Below are positions 18,663-28,488 of a stretch of 64,000 nt of DNA, one piece after another. Under the pieces are notes generated by a model. It was given only the letters and a program-made list of their open reading frames with translations, had not been told where the DNA came from and did no database searches. The translations under genes were made by a program, and so were the position numbers. This stretch comes from Candidatus Zhuqueibacterota bacterium. Its GTDB lineage: Bacteria > Zhuqueibacterota > Zhuqueibacteria > Residuimicrobiales > Krinioviventaceae. Within the stretch, counting starts at the first letter, position 1; every line of letters starts with the position of its first letter. The stretch is from NCBI GenBank assembly GCA_016928775.1, contig JAFGKD010000068.1:1-64000 (forward strand), given 5' to 3'.

Positions 18663-19457
18663 TTATTCCATTTCCAAAAAGTAGTTATATGAAATCTCGT
18701 GCCAGTTTTCCCAGCTGCCATTTGCATCCATATAATAATAAAACTCGGCAAAAATTCCGGCATCTTGTGAGTTAAAAGACTTGTACTCCACCGGCTCGCC
18801 GTTGGCCCAGGTGGTTATCTTGAAACTGCCGTTCACATTATTCAGGCGGATACCGATCCATACCCGTTCAACACGCCCGCGCGCTTCTTCAAGGAAAGCA
18901 TTTTCCTCCGCCGTACCAATAGCAGCCATATAGCCGCCCGCTTCACGACAGATTTCCTCCGCTTCTACCCAGGTGCGCAGATTATTGGAGATATAGTAGT
19001 AATGCCCGTCAAAGGTTCCGATAAACTGGAAATAATCGGGATCAGCCCAATGGTCAACAACATTGACATAAAGTTTGCGGAAAGCATTGCTATTTCCATT
19101 ATCTACAATTTGGATAGAATCGACAGCACCACTGTCCGCCAGGGCAATGGCATAGGCGACCATGTTATCCGTCGGATCTTTGACAATTTTAACTGCATTT
19201 CCGTTATAAGGCGTGAAGGAATAATTGGGATCTTGCAATAGCAGTGTTGACATTTGCAGCTTGACGGTATCGCCTTCGTTTATAAACAATGTCCTTATTC
19301 CTCGCGGTTTGAGGGGATCGACATTGACGTAAATGGCTCCGCCCAATACTTCTGCATTATTCACTGTGAGCTCAGGCTCGGTATGGCTATTCCAATCACA
19401 CGCGACAAAAGTCAGGGCTGCTAACGCCCCTAACAAGGGAATCACTTTAAATTTCAT
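18663..19457 (-). CDS. C-type-lectin-like lipoprotein
   Basis: The 264-residue protein has a lipoprotein signal ending 'FVAC' at about residue 20. Residues about 25-140 are a beta-rich region of unknown family. From about 140 to the end it shows a C-type-lectin-like fold: 'HYYYISNNLRTWVEAEEIC', 'GGYMAAIGTAEENAFL', 'VWIGIRL' and 'WANGEPVEY'. Only one of the usual disulfide cysteines (in 'EEICREAGG') is present and no EPN or QPD calcium/sugar triplet is visible, so sugar binding is uncertain. It sits directly after the PorV-like gene and may be an accessory surface protein of that system. Confidence 0.7.
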   Translation of the reverse strand: MKFKVIPLLGALAALTFVACDWNSHTEPELTVNNAEVLGGAIYVNVDPLKPRGIRTLFINEGDTVKLQMSTLLLQDPNYSFTPYNGNAVKIVKDPTDNMVAYAIALADSGAVDSIQIVDNGNSNAFRKLYVNVVDHWADPDYFQFIGTFDGHYYYISNNLRTWVEAEEICREAGGYMAAIGTAEENAFLEEARGRVERVWIGIRLNNVNGSFKITTWANGEPVEYKSFNSQDAGIFAEFYYYMDANGSWENWHEISYNYFLEME

Positions 19458-19518
19458 ATTGCCTCCTTTAGGCTCATTTTATTTTTCTCGAGTCTCTCAG
19501 TATGCGCAACCAGCACGA

Positions 19519-20580
19519 CTAAAATGAAATGTTAAAGCTTGTGGCATGAACATTACCCAGCACACCGAGTGTACGGTAGGCATAGTCGATGGCGACCGCC
19601 GCCGTTGGCGTTACATAAAATTTGATGCCGCCGCCAAAAGTGGGGCCATAATTATCGTCAACCATAAAGAGACCTTTATAGCCGGCGCGCAATGAAAAAT
19701 CTCCAAAACCGGCCGCCATGAACTTGTACTCGCCGCCGATATTAACATATTCGCTCATATTATTGGGATGCAGGGCGTCAACTTCAACGGTGAATCGCTG
19801 ATTCCCCACAATAATCGGATGAAATGCCAGACCCACGCGGAACATCAGCGGCAATTCCCAGTCCGACATTTTATATTTCGCCTGCAGGTTCTGATAGTTG
19901 CCGTCTTCATCCGGGGCCATGTCCTCCGGGAACAGCAAGTCAAAACCATCGTAGCGCATCCGACTGCCATAGTTGGAAATACTCATACCGATTCGCATGC
20001 CGTCTTCTTCTCTGCTGGTTGGCGAGAAGAACGGTGTTTGTACCAATACACCAAGATCAACCGCCATGGCACTAGCGTTCGAATGCCAGATTTTTGAGGT
20101 GACGTATTTGAATGAGGCGCCAAAAGAGAACCATTCAACCAGACTGCGAGCATAGCTCAGATTCAAGTTATAATCGTTTGCTGTGTATTGTTCTCCGGTT
20201 CCCATTTGATAGTCAAGTGTCGTCACATCAATATTACCATAATTGAGCCCAAAGAGTCCGATGGCCAATGTTCCGATGCGCGGTATATACAATCCGGCGC
20301 CGGCGAACATGCTGCTCACATCAACGACCCAGGGTTGATACATAAACATGGCTTCGTTGCGCTCCATCAAGGCCAGACCAGCAGGATTCCAGTAGATGGC
20401 AGACATGTCCTGCGCGGCAGCTACATACGCATCACCCATGGCGATTCCGGCGCCGCCGATGCCAATTTCCAAGAAGCCCGCCGTCGTCGTACCCATACGA
20501 TAAGGCTCTTTAGCATACCCTTGGACATTCAATAACAAAAAGAATGTCAAAATGATGAGAAAGAGGTGTCGCTTTATCAT
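19519..20580 (-). CDS. PorV/PorQ-family outer-membrane beta-barrel protein
   Basis: The 353-residue protein has a signal peptide (about 1-23) followed by the family opening 'TTTAGFLEIGIGGAGIAMGDAYVAAAQDMSAIYWNPAGLA', here only partly quoted as 'GGAGIAMGDAYVA' and 'AIYWNPAGLA', which marks the FadL-like PorV/PorQ barrels. Alternating aromatic/hydrophobic strands run to the C-terminal 'HATSFNISF', a good outer-membrane ending. In type IX secretion PorV carries or shuttles cargo at the outer membrane; relatives next to TonB receptors have unknown transport roles. It is encoded between the 1196-residue secreted protein and the lectin-like lipoprotein, in one presumed operon. Confidence 0.8.
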   Translation of the reverse strand: MIKRHLFLIILTFFLLLNVQGYAKEPYRMGTTTAGFLEIGIGGAGIAMGDAYVAAAQDMSAIYWNPAGLALMERNEAMFMYQPWVVDVSSMFAGAGLYIPRIGTLAIGLFGLNYGNIDVTTLDYQMGTGEQYTANDYNLNLSYARSLVEWFSFGASFKYVTSKIWHSNASAMAVDLGVLVQTPFFSPTSREEDGMRIGMSISNYGSRMRYDGFDLLFPEDMAPDEDGNYQNLQAKYKMSDWELPLMFRVGLAFHPIIVGNQRFTVEVDALHPNNMSEYVNIGGEYKFMAAGFGDFSLRAGYKGLFMVDDNYGPTFGGGIKFYVTPTAAVAIDYAYRTLGVLGNVHATSFNISF

Positions 20581-20610
20581 CTTTATGTCCTTTCGTAAAA
20601 TTATTATCCG

Positions 20611-23600
20611 TTACTTGATGACCGCAAACTTGCCAGTCTTTTCTTCGCCGGTCGCATCGTCTTCAACATGATAAAAATACATACCCGCTGCGATTTCCAA
20701 ACCTTCCTTGGTGAGCATATCCCAGTGCAGCATACCATTGTTTGCCGTACCATAGCTACTGGTGCCAGTAAGCGCATCATCCGGAGCATTCAGTTCGCGA
20801 ATGAGAATACCACTCACCGTAAAGATTTTGATCGTGCAGCGTTCTGGCAGATTCGTGAATAACAAACGCCGGCCTTGATTGAGCCATTTATTCACTACCG
20901 ACGGCTCCATCAAGTTTGAAGCGACGTACGGATTGGGGACAACACGAATCGAGTCCATTGTCGACTTGGCAGCCGTCGCGTCAAAGAGTTTCCTTGCCGA
21001 AACCGAGAACATGATCGAGTCGGTTTCCCACCAGGGCTTGTTGAAGCGCATGGCGTATACGTCATTCGCTTTTGGCAACTCACTCTCATCAACATCGTCG
21101 TCAAAATCGAGCATAAACAACACATCATCCCAGCGGCCTTTTTCATTCACCGGTGGTCCAACGAGCACACGGTCATCAAACCAGGAAAATAACCCGTCGC
21201 CATTGAGATCGTGCGCCACGAGATCAAACAGGGGGTGTTGTCCGGTCGAATCGATAAAATTGATATTCTGTACAGTTATGGCCAATGGCACATCAAACAA
21301 GAGTTCATCACGATTGATTCTTTCATTGTGTTGATCTCGCAGTGTTGATGCTTTGGAGTATTCCAGAACCGTTGTATAGACCGGTTCATCGTGAAAAATA
21401 ACATTATAATCCCAGCCATAAAACTCGATACCATCCGGTACAAAGGTGATATTGATTGGTGCCGAGCCGGGCATCCAGCCTGAATTGATATAATCATATT
21501 CCGGCAGACGATTGGCCATTTTGATTTTGAGGAGCATGCCATCAAATATTTCAGTTGGCTTGTGTTCATCGGTGGCAATATGATAAAAATCATCGTCGCC
21601 GGTTGCCGTCTCGTTGTCGTATGAGACAAGGATAGAGTTCATGTTTTTTGGCATAAGCTGATCCCGGTCACCGGTCATGAGGATATCTTCGAAAACCAGT
21701 TCGTCACCGTTAGTCTGGTCGTATACTTTTAAACCACCGCTTGTATATTTATAGCCATAGCCCGAATGAAATCTATATGATGAGTCTATTATATTGACGA
21801 CAAATTTAATCTTGTAAGTATGCCCCATTTCCAGCGCTTCCATATCAACAATCTCCGGAACAATCGAGCCATTGCCGATGGTGCCTTCCTGGACAATTTC
21901 AAATTCGGATTCGACATATTCTCCGGCCGGATCTGATCCCGGCGTGACAATCGCCACGTTGGGACCAATAAACTCGATCTCTTCCCACTCATTCTTGCGA
22001 ATGACGACATTGTTTTCAGATGGTGCGATACCATAGCTTTCATCCTGCGCGACAATTGAGGTACCTTTTAAATCATCCGGATGAATGCCATAGTCATAGG
22101 CAACGATGGCATAGTAATAAGTTCGACCGTTGCGGACGGTTTCGTCCCTGAACGAGTAGGCGATACCGGAATCATCACCGAGATAATACGCCATACCGTT
22201 CAACAGACCATAATCGGTGAAACCGCGACGACCATTTTTGAGGTCACATTGGAACAGCGGTTTCAGCAATGTTTCTGTGCCAAAACCATCGGTGATCACC
22301 TGCGGATCTTTCATGTCCGGATCCGTTGATCGGAACAGTTTATAACCCTCAAAGTCATTGATGCCATTGAGGAAGGGTTCGCGCGTCAACCGGTCAGCGC
22401 GGTTGTTCCACATGAGTTGTACAAAACCATCGCCGGCGATCGCTCTCAGAGACGGCATTTTGGGAGGCTGCGCAAAACGATAATCTTTTTCATAAATGAC
22501 CTGCACGGTTTTTTTCAGGGTAAAAAGCGCCGGAGCAGAATGTGCGGCAGAGTTCAATCCGGCCAGGTCATCGTAGGAATGCAGTTGAGCGATGGAGATA
22601 AATTCAGTATTTCCCTTGTACAGGGGAAAGATGGCCGTGGAAAAGAGCTCAAAAAGGTTGCTAATATCGGTTGCGCCGGATTCAAGGGAATCGAGATAAG
22701 TCATACGTTCCCACATAGATCGGTCATTTCTGAACCAGCCCCAGTAGGGTTCAGTGTGCGGTATCGCTTCGGTGTACAAGAGTGTAGTCAGACCGAGCAT
22801 ATCCGTTTCAGAGACATCGGTCCAGGAAAAATTTGGTTCGGCATACCCTATGCCGTGATCCGGGCGATGATTACATTCAGTGCCATCAAGGTCCGGGCCA
22901 AAATAGTTTTCTTCACCTGGGGCAACGCCGTCCAGGCCGACGTCGTCTGCAGCAAATTCATCCGGTTGATAAACGCCATCGCCGTTGGTGTCGATACCAT
23001 CTTCCCAGTCCTGATCTTCATCACCGGAATAGTGCTCTTTGAGGTCTTCTTCCTTTTTGCCGTAAAATCTCAAAAACGCTTCCAAATCGACGATACCATC
23101 ATAAGGACCAATAATCTGCCCCGCATCATTGTCACGACGTTCATCTACCAAGCCGTCACGGTCGTTATCTTTGAGATCGTTATAAATACCGGGACTTTCC
23201 AGATAGGCATAACCGGCCGTACCGGTGACATAGCCGTCTTCACCCACACCGTCGGTATCCCATTGGTATGACATGTTACCTTCGAGGTAGAAACTGCCAT
23301 CTTCACCTGCATTCTCACCGCCGATATCATTATCCAGCCAGGCGCCAAACGCCATATAGGGCAAATCATAGTCCGAAATATTGGCAACAGTATACTCGGA
23401 AAAAATACAATCCTGGGCCATGGGATTGTTCCACTGAAACAGGCGCTGTTTCACGCGCACGCCGAGACCACCCCAGGGTTGACCTTTTTGCACGGTGACG
23501 CTGGGATCGATGCTGCCGATCGTTCTGTCGCCGCGCGGGTAATATTTCACCCGGTCATCCTCGCCAAGATATTCCAGATCTTGCGCATCGTTGGCCACAA

Positions 23601-24201
23601 AATATGCTTCGAGGTCGGCGCGAATCTGGCCGCGGCCAAAACGTCCGTCCCATTCTCCGGCCCAGCGGGTGCTGCGATTGGTGTAGAGCCAGCCTTGCAA
23701 TGGCCAGGAGTCCGGATCATTACTCATCGCAGGCGTTTCACTGAGATTGTTCACATAGCCTGGCGCCGGGTGAAAACCCCACTCGATTTGCCCGGTTGGA
23801 TCACGATCCATTTCCTCGCGATAGTTGGTTTCGCAGTAAAACAGTGTGTCAATGAGTCCCTGCATTGAAAGATTACGAATCTCGGTTGTATCCGTGACCG
23901 GCGTTGAGCCGTCCCTGATAAAGACAGGCGCTGTCACCAGCAAACCGAGTCCATCATGCATCACATTACCACCGATGCCACGCGGCCAGCGAACGGCATC
24001 CTTGCGGGGATAGTCGCCCAATTCCGTATTATTTTTAAACAAAAGTTGCACGCGGTTGCCGGTCATAAAGCCCTCGCGTTCCAGGTATGGGTCACCGGCA
24101 CCGTCCTCGGGGCCCTCATACGGACGACCTTGTGCGAGTATATCTGTATAGTGCAGAAAAATCATCCCAATACACATGAGAAAAAGAAAGACTCTTTTCA
24201 T
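20611..24201 (-). CDS. Large secreted protein with calcium-type loops and T9SS-like C-terminal domain
   Basis: The frame is open from 24255, but the ATG at 24201 is chosen because it opens a signal peptide ('MKRVFLFLMCIGMIFL') and follows AAAGGAA. The 1196-residue protein contains at least three Asp-rich, calcium-binding-like loops ('DNDRDGLVDE', 'DTNGDGVYQPDEF', 'DLNGDGLFSWFDD'), a fibronectin-like module near 'GDGFVQLMWNNR', and a C-terminal domain like type A sorting domains ('IKIFTVSGILIREL', 'AAGMYFYHVED', terminal 'KFAVIK'). It lacks the usual NPFNP signature. Its function is unknown; the constant partners (TonB receptor upstream, PorV-like downstream) suggest a surface complex. Confidence 0.7.
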   Translation of the reverse strand: MKRVFLFLMCIGMIFLHYTDILAQGRPYEGPEDGAGDPYLEREGFMTGNRVQLLFKNNTELGDYPRKDAVRWPRGIGGNVMHDGLGLLVTAPVFIRDGSTPVTDTTEIRNLSMQGLIDTLFYCETNYREEMDRDPTGQIEWGFHPAPGYVNNLSETPAMSNDPDSWPLQGWLYTNRSTRWAGEWDGRFGRGQIRADLEAYFVANDAQDLEYLGEDDRVKYYPRGDRTIGSIDPSVTVQKGQPWGGLGVRVKQRLFQWNNPMAQDCIFSEYTVANISDYDLPYMAFGAWLDNDIGGENAGEDGSFYLEGNMSYQWDTDGVGEDGYVTGTAGYAYLESPGIYNDLKDNDRDGLVDERRDNDAGQIIGPYDGIVDLEAFLRFYGKKEEDLKEHYSGDEDQDWEDGIDTNGDGVYQPDEFAADDVGLDGVAPGEENYFGPDLDGTECNHRPDHGIGYAEPNFSWTDVSETDMLGLTTLLYTEAIPHTEPYWGWFRNDRSMWERMTYLDSLESGATDISNLFELFSTAIFPLYKGNTEFISIAQLHSYDDLAGLNSAAHSAPALFTLKKTVQVIYEKDYRFAQPPKMPSLRAIAGDGFVQLMWNNRADRLTREPFLNGINDFEGYKLFRSTDPDMKDPQVITDGFGTETLLKPLFQCDLKNGRRGFTDYGLLNGMAYYLGDDSGIAYSFRDETVRNGRTYYYAIVAYDYGIHPDDLKGTSIVAQDESYGIAPSENNVVIRKNEWEEIEFIGPNVAIVTPGSDPAGEYVESEFEIVQEGTIGNGSIVPEIVDMEALEMGHTYKIKFVVNIIDSSYRFHSGYGYKYTSGGLKVYDQTNGDELVFEDILMTGDRDQLMPKNMNSILVSYDNETATGDDDFYHIATDEHKPTEIFDGMLLKIKMANRLPEYDYINSGWMPGSAPINITFVPDGIEFYGWDYNVIFHDEPVYTTVLEYSKASTLRDQHNERINRDELLFDVPLAITVQNINFIDSTGQHPLFDLVAHDLNGDGLFSWFDDRVLVGPPVNEKGRWDDVLFMLDFDDDVDESELPKANDVYAMRFNKPWWETDSIMFSVSARKLFDATAAKSTMDSIRVVPNPYVASNLMEPSVVNKWLNQGRRLLFTNLPERCTIKIFTVSGILIRELNAPDDALTGTSSYGTANNGMLHWDMLTKEGLEIAAGMYFYHVEDDATGEEKTGKFAVIK

Positions 24202-24270
24202 TTTCACATTCCTTTCGAATTTATTCAAAGCAGTCATCGTCCAATTTCCAATCAACTCGTCATTTCATTT

Positions 24271-26970
24271 TTAGAAGAAAAAGCCAAGGCCGAGTTTTAC
24301 GAGTCGAGGAGAAGACCAGTTGGACGGGCTGTAAATACGTTGCTCGTAGGTGCTGAAATCACTCCAGTGGCCAAGCCGGTCTTGCGGACGAATGATCGCC
24401 TGATTTGTTCGACCGGTGTTCGCGTTCACATTATCTTCATTCAAGCGATCGAACAGGTTATATACATAGAGCGTGAGACGCAGCCGGTAATTTTGACGCA
24501 ATTGAAAATCATAATTCGCTTTCAAATCGAATGTATAGTGGAATGGCTTGGAGCTGTTATTGGGGAACAGATAAACACGGTTGAGCGGATTTTGATCGAT
24601 GGGTGACCAGGTGTAGGCAGAGCCTGATCCTAACCAGCCGGTGACCGTGGCACCCCAATTCTTTTTATTATAGCCTGCAGTCAAGTTGGCGGTGTGCCGT
24701 TGATCCCAGCTCATCGGAATGAGGGTCGGGATAGGATCCTGACTGTTCCCAGCTCTATTGAAGGTGAATTGCGGATTATCAGCATTGCCGCGCGTGTATT
24801 GCAGCGTGTAATTCACCTCGGCAAAGAAGCTCTGGACGTGTGCCTTGTATTTGAGCTCCAAACCTCGGGCATTACCATAGTCTTTATTGCCATAAAGTCC
24901 ATAACGCAGGGCATTGTATGTTGTTTGAATGTTGACGGTTGACAGGTTATAGATATCCTTGTACCAGAGCGCCACTTCCAGATCCATCCACTGGTTCAAC
25001 ATCTGCCACAATCCGATCTCATAGGTGACCGTCATTTCCGGTTCAACCTGTGGATTCCCCAGCGTGCTGGAATAGTTTGTCGGTGAAAGGACATAGGAAT
25101 TGTTCTGATACATCGTGCTGTGTGGTGGATACTGGTAAAAGTGGCCGTAACTGAATCGCAGCAGTGCGGTTTCACCGAGCTGGTAGGATAAACCAAGTCG
25201 TGGTGCCACATTAAATTTTGCATCGGCATCCGGATATTTCGATATCCACTCGGGCGTATCTTCCTTTTGCAGCAAATTGTTAGGATTACGATAGTTCGTC
25301 GGGTAGACGGTTTTGGGATCAAAATATTCGGCGCGCACACCGAGGTCGACCACCATGGCATCAAATTCCATTTTATCAGACAGCCAGACTGCCGCCTGTT
25401 CCGGTTTTTTAAAATAGACATCGGCGTAAACGGAAGAATCCGGCATAATCTGCGGCGCATACAAAAACGCTGATGCCTGGGTGTTACGATAGGCATTCAG
25501 GATTTGGTGCCACCTTTGATCATAGTCAAACTTGACCGCTTCAGCGCCCATTTCAATACTGTGATTGTTGGTTGCCTGCCAGGTTAAATCCAGACGACCC
25601 AACATCTTTTTGGTTGTATTGGTTGAATGTCCCTTATCCTGTCCGCCCGTCAAAAAGCCGGTGTAGCTTTGGTTCGCCGAGTAGCGATCATGCAAATAAT
25701 TCGGATCGAGCGGACTTTCATAGAGATAACTGCCGGTTTTGCTATAGGTGTATGAAAACTTTAATTCGTAAAATAGCCTTTGTCCAAGGACATGGTTGAG
25801 CTGCAGGGTCCAGAGATCACTTCTGTCATGCCATCTCGAACGTCCGTCCGGCTTGTACATTTGGCTGTGGCTGTAACCCTGGCCGGTGCCGTCGTTGTAC
25901 AAATACATCAAGGAGGTCTTGATGTTTTTCGAACGATAGGTCAATTTTGCGTTGAGGTTCATCGCCTCCATCCAGCTCATGGGAACGTAGGAGCTGTCGC
26001 CGGTGTGCTCATTCAGCAGATACTCGCCGTTAACAAACTGAGTGCTGTCCTGAAACTGGCTATAGTCGGGTTCATCGGTGATATTAAAGCGTCGGATGCC
26101 GTTCAAATATCCGTCATTATCTTGTACGCGCCCGCTCACAAAAAAATTGAGTTTGTTTCTGACAATCGGGCCTTCCAGCATAAATTTGTAATCTTCGTTC
26201 CGATCCACCTCACCTGCTTTAAGTCCAATATAAACGTCATTATGCTGGGTTAAATAGTTACCAAAATAACCCTCAAGCTTGCCGCTAAAGCGATCGCCAC
26301 CTTCTTTGGTGACCATATTGACAATACCGCTCATCGCCTCGCCATATTTGGCGCTAAAAGTACCGGTAATGACCTCGACTTCCTGAACCGCATCGGGATC
26401 GACGCTGACCATGGAGCCACGGTTCAAGCCGCTTTGCACGGAAACCCCGTCGATCATGACATTTTGCTCATTCGATCGTCCACCACGAAAGTGCCCCTGA
26501 ACCACACCAGGTTGCAGTGCGACAACGGCACCCGTACTTTCAATGGGTAAAACATCCATTTCTTCAGCGGACACATTACGAATCGAACTCGTCTGGTCTT
26601 TTTTCACTGCGATGCGATCAGCGGTCACCACGACCTCTTCGCCGAGGTCGAGCGTGGTGGCGTCCAATGTCACATCAATCGGCGTTGTGCGGTTCACCGA
26701 TACTGAAACACCTTCAACAACTTTGGTTGTGTAACCAATAAGCATAAACTTTACGGTGTACTTGCCGGGTGGAACGTTGAGGATAAAAAATGTCCCCTCA
26801 AGATCTGAAGCCGCACCCATGTAAGTACCTTCAAGAACAACGTTGACACCGATGAGATCTTCACCTGTGCTTCCATCCTTGATCGTACCTGTAATTTTCC
26901 CAGTCGTTTGCGCAAAAAGATGTGCGGACAAACAAAACAGGAATAAGATACCGACACCAAGTCTTCTCAT
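24271..26970 (-). CDS. TonB-dependent receptor with N-terminal carboxypeptidase-regulatory-like domain
   Basis: The frame opens at 27042, but the ATG at 26970 gives a proper signal peptide ('MRRLGVGILFLFCLSAHLFA') and is preceded by AAAGGA. The 899-residue protein has a CarboxypepD_reg-like domain (about 22-108, 'GKITGTIKDGSTGEDLIGVNV' in shortened form 'GEDLIGVNVVLEGTY'), a plug domain (about 115-235, 'FRGGRSNEQNVMIDG', 'GEAMSGIVNMVTKEGG') and a large beta-barrel ending '..RLVKLGLGFFF', an aromatic C-terminus expected for outer-membrane barrels. It should import a ligand across the outer membrane with TonB energy, or act as a surface complex partner. First gene of the 26,970-18,663 unit. Confidence 0.85.
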   Translation of the reverse strand: MRRLGVGILFLFCLSAHLFAQTTGKITGTIKDGSTGEDLIGVNVVLEGTYMGAASDLEGTFFILNVPPGKYTVKFMLIGYTTKVVEGVSVSVNRTTPIDVTLDATTLDLGEEVVVTADRIAVKKDQTSSIRNVSAEEMDVLPIESTGAVVALQPGVVQGHFRGGRSNEQNVMIDGVSVQSGLNRGSMVSVDPDAVQEVEVITGTFSAKYGEAMSGIVNMVTKEGGDRFSGKLEGYFGNYLTQHNDVYIGLKAGEVDRNEDYKFMLEGPIVRNKLNFFVSGRVQDNDGYLNGIRRFNITDEPDYSQFQDSTQFVNGEYLLNEHTGDSSYVPMSWMEAMNLNAKLTYRSKNIKTSLMYLYNDGTGQGYSHSQMYKPDGRSRWHDRSDLWTLQLNHVLGQRLFYELKFSYTYSKTGSYLYESPLDPNYLHDRYSANQSYTGFLTGGQDKGHSTNTTKKMLGRLDLTWQATNNHSIEMGAEAVKFDYDQRWHQILNAYRNTQASAFLYAPQIMPDSSVYADVYFKKPEQAAVWLSDKMEFDAMVVDLGVRAEYFDPKTVYPTNYRNPNNLLQKEDTPEWISKYPDADAKFNVAPRLGLSYQLGETALLRFSYGHFYQYPPHSTMYQNNSYVLSPTNYSSTLGNPQVEPEMTVTYEIGLWQMLNQWMDLEVALWYKDIYNLSTVNIQTTYNALRYGLYGNKDYGNARGLELKYKAHVQSFFAEVNYTLQYTRGNADNPQFTFNRAGNSQDPIPTLIPMSWDQRHTANLTAGYNKKNWGATVTGWLGSGSAYTWSPIDQNPLNRVYLFPNNSSKPFHYTFDLKANYDFQLRQNYRLRLTLYVYNLFDRLNEDNVNANTGRTNQAIIRPQDRLGHWSDFSTYEQRIYSPSNWSSPRLVKLGLGFFF

Positions 26971-27494
26971 AACACTATCCTTTCCATGCAAATTTGAATT
27001 TGAATTTTTTGTTTTATCGTGACTGTTTTGTGCATATATCATGTAGGTATTTTATTGAGTATTTCTTCTAATGGCAGCATCAAAAATAAACAACCAATGG
27101 ATATGCTTCAAAAGCACTAACAGTGTTTTTGTCATCTTGTATTCGATATACCACCATTTAGATTTCGAGGATTAGCTGGCAGGACTATTCGTCCAAATAA
27201 ATGATGACATGGTCAATCATAATTGGAGCAACAACTCTTATTATATTGCAGCAAACTTATCATTTTTTTTCATGCAAGTCAAGATTTTTTTTCGCAAGAT
27301 TATGTCACTGCATATAAACTTGCAAAAAACTCACAATTTTTGTAACATGTGCCCGGCAAAGAAGGATAACAATGGTTAAATAAAAATACGCGCATCGACT
27401 TTTTTGTTGATAATAAAGATCAACACGCGGTGCAGCGCTATTGGACGCAATGGTGTTGCACAAAAAAAAGTCGAACGAAAATGAGCACAATACC
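26971..27494. other. Divergent intergenic region between TonB receptor and CAP-domain genes
   Basis: This 524-base AT-rich stretch separates two divergent genes and should hold the promoters of both. I see no reliable gene. The only clear structure is the inverted repeat at 27405-27425. Runs of T at about 27258-27292 are present but not attached to a strong stem, so I do not call a terminator. Confidence 0.5.
27405..27425. promoter_or_regulatory. Inverted repeat upstream of the CAP-domain gene (possible operator)
   Basis: TGTTGAT and ATCAACA form a perfect 7-base inverted repeat around the seven-base spacer AATAAAG, about 70 bases upstream of the chosen start of the CAP-domain gene. There is no following T run, so a transcription-factor site is more likely than a terminator. 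No cognate regulator is identified. Confidence 0.3.
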
Positions 27495-28247
27495 ATGCAG
27501 CGTTTTTATTTAGCCATAACAATCCTGATTTTTTGCAGCCTGGCGTTTAGCAAATCGCGAACGCTGTGGACGCCTGAAAAATATGAAGAGTATCATTACA
27601 GAACTTTTTCTCAATTGTCGGTGGTGCAGCATCCAATCAACATGAATAATATCGACTATTTTTTGTTGCACGCCGCCATTTTTTATGAGACAAATAGAAT
27701 AAGAGCAAAGGCCGGATTACCCCGGCTCAAGCACTCGTACAACCTGGAAGTGGCCGCCAAGTCGCACAGCTCGGATATGGTTGTCCTCGATTTTTTTGAT
27801 CATCAAAGCCCGATCGAAGACAAACAAACGGTCCTGGATCGCCTTGAACAAGTGGGTTTAGCCAACGGCTATATGGCTGAAAATATTGCCTATGTATCGG
27901 GTATTCGACGGGATCCGGATCGACCGATCTTTACGCCAAAACAGAACAGCGGCTATTTTAGCCACGAATATCGTGGTCGACCGATTCCCAATCATTCGTA
28001 TTTGAGCCTGGCGCGAGAAGTCGTTAGACAATGGATGCTATCCGAGAGTCACAGAAAGAACATTCTCAATCCCCAATACAGATATCTCGGATGCGGCGCC
28101 GAACATTTTCGAGATCCAGATTTTTTTTACATGGATCGTTTCAAAATCACCCAATATTTTTCGAGTCACCCGGGTCGACACGAGGACCTAAAGCAGCCAA
28201 AGCATGAACGCATTACGTACAATATCGCACCTTCGAGAATATATTAA
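27495..28247 (+). CDS. CAP-domain (SCP/PR-1-like) secreted protein
   Basis: The frame opens at a TTG at 27441; the ATG at 27495 is preferred because it starts a signal peptide ('MQRFYLAITILIFCSLAF'). No strong ribosome binding site helps decide. The 250-residue product shows CAP superfamily marks: 'VAAKSHSSDMVVLDFFDHQSP' (quoted here as 'SHSSDM' and 'FFDHQSP'), 'YMAENIAYVSG' and 'WMLSESHRKNILNPQYRYLG'. The two His and nearby Glu residues form the usual CAP cavity. Bacterial CAP proteins are extracellular with poorly known roles (lipid or metal binding, proteolysis proposed). Its 3' end overlaps the panC remnant by 44 bases, which may reflect the rearrangement that damaged panC. Confidence 0.75.
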   Translation: MQRFYLAITILIFCSLAFSKSRTLWTPEKYEEYHYRTFSQLSVVQHPINMNNIDYFLLHAAIFYETNRIRAKAGLPRLKHSYNLEVAAKSHSSDMVVLDFFDHQSPIEDKQTVLDRLEQVGLANGYMAENIAYVSGIRRDPDRPIFTPKQNSGYFSHEYRGRPIPNHSYLSLAREVVRQWMLSESHRKNILNPQYRYLGCGAEHFRDPDFFYMDRFKITQYFSSHPGRHEDLKQPKHERITYNIAPSRIY

Positions 28248-28464
28248 AGAATTAAAGTCGCGCAACGCCACAATCGGACTGGTCCCAACAATGGGCGCGC
28301 TGCATGAGGGGCACCTTTCCCTGATCAAAAAAGCAACAGCTGTCAATACCGACATGCAGGATGTTTCTACCATTCAAAATGGGGATATTCTCGCCCTGGC
28401 CGCCTATTTTGGTACGACTCGCCTGATCGACAACCACATTTTTGGTGATACCATCCCTTTTTAA
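28204..28464 (+). pseudogene. panC: panC remnant: pantothenate synthetase with a large in-frame internal deletion
   Basis: The 86-residue frame joins both ends of PanC. Residues 1-46 carry the normal N-terminus, including 'GLVPTMGALHEGHLSLI' with the first nucleotide-binding HxGH motif. Residues about 58-80 ('DILALAAYFGTTRLIDN') match the extreme C-terminus, whose family form is '..AA..G..RLIDN'. Roughly 200 residues between them are gone, including the pantoate- and KMSKS-type ATP-site regions, so it cannot make pantothenate. The reading frame is kept across the junction, which suggests a clean deletion. It is followed 24 bases later by the damaged panB. An assembly error that collapsed the gene is the main alternative. 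Confidence 0.8.
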
Positions 28465-28488
28465 ATCATTGATAAAAAAATAGTATTT

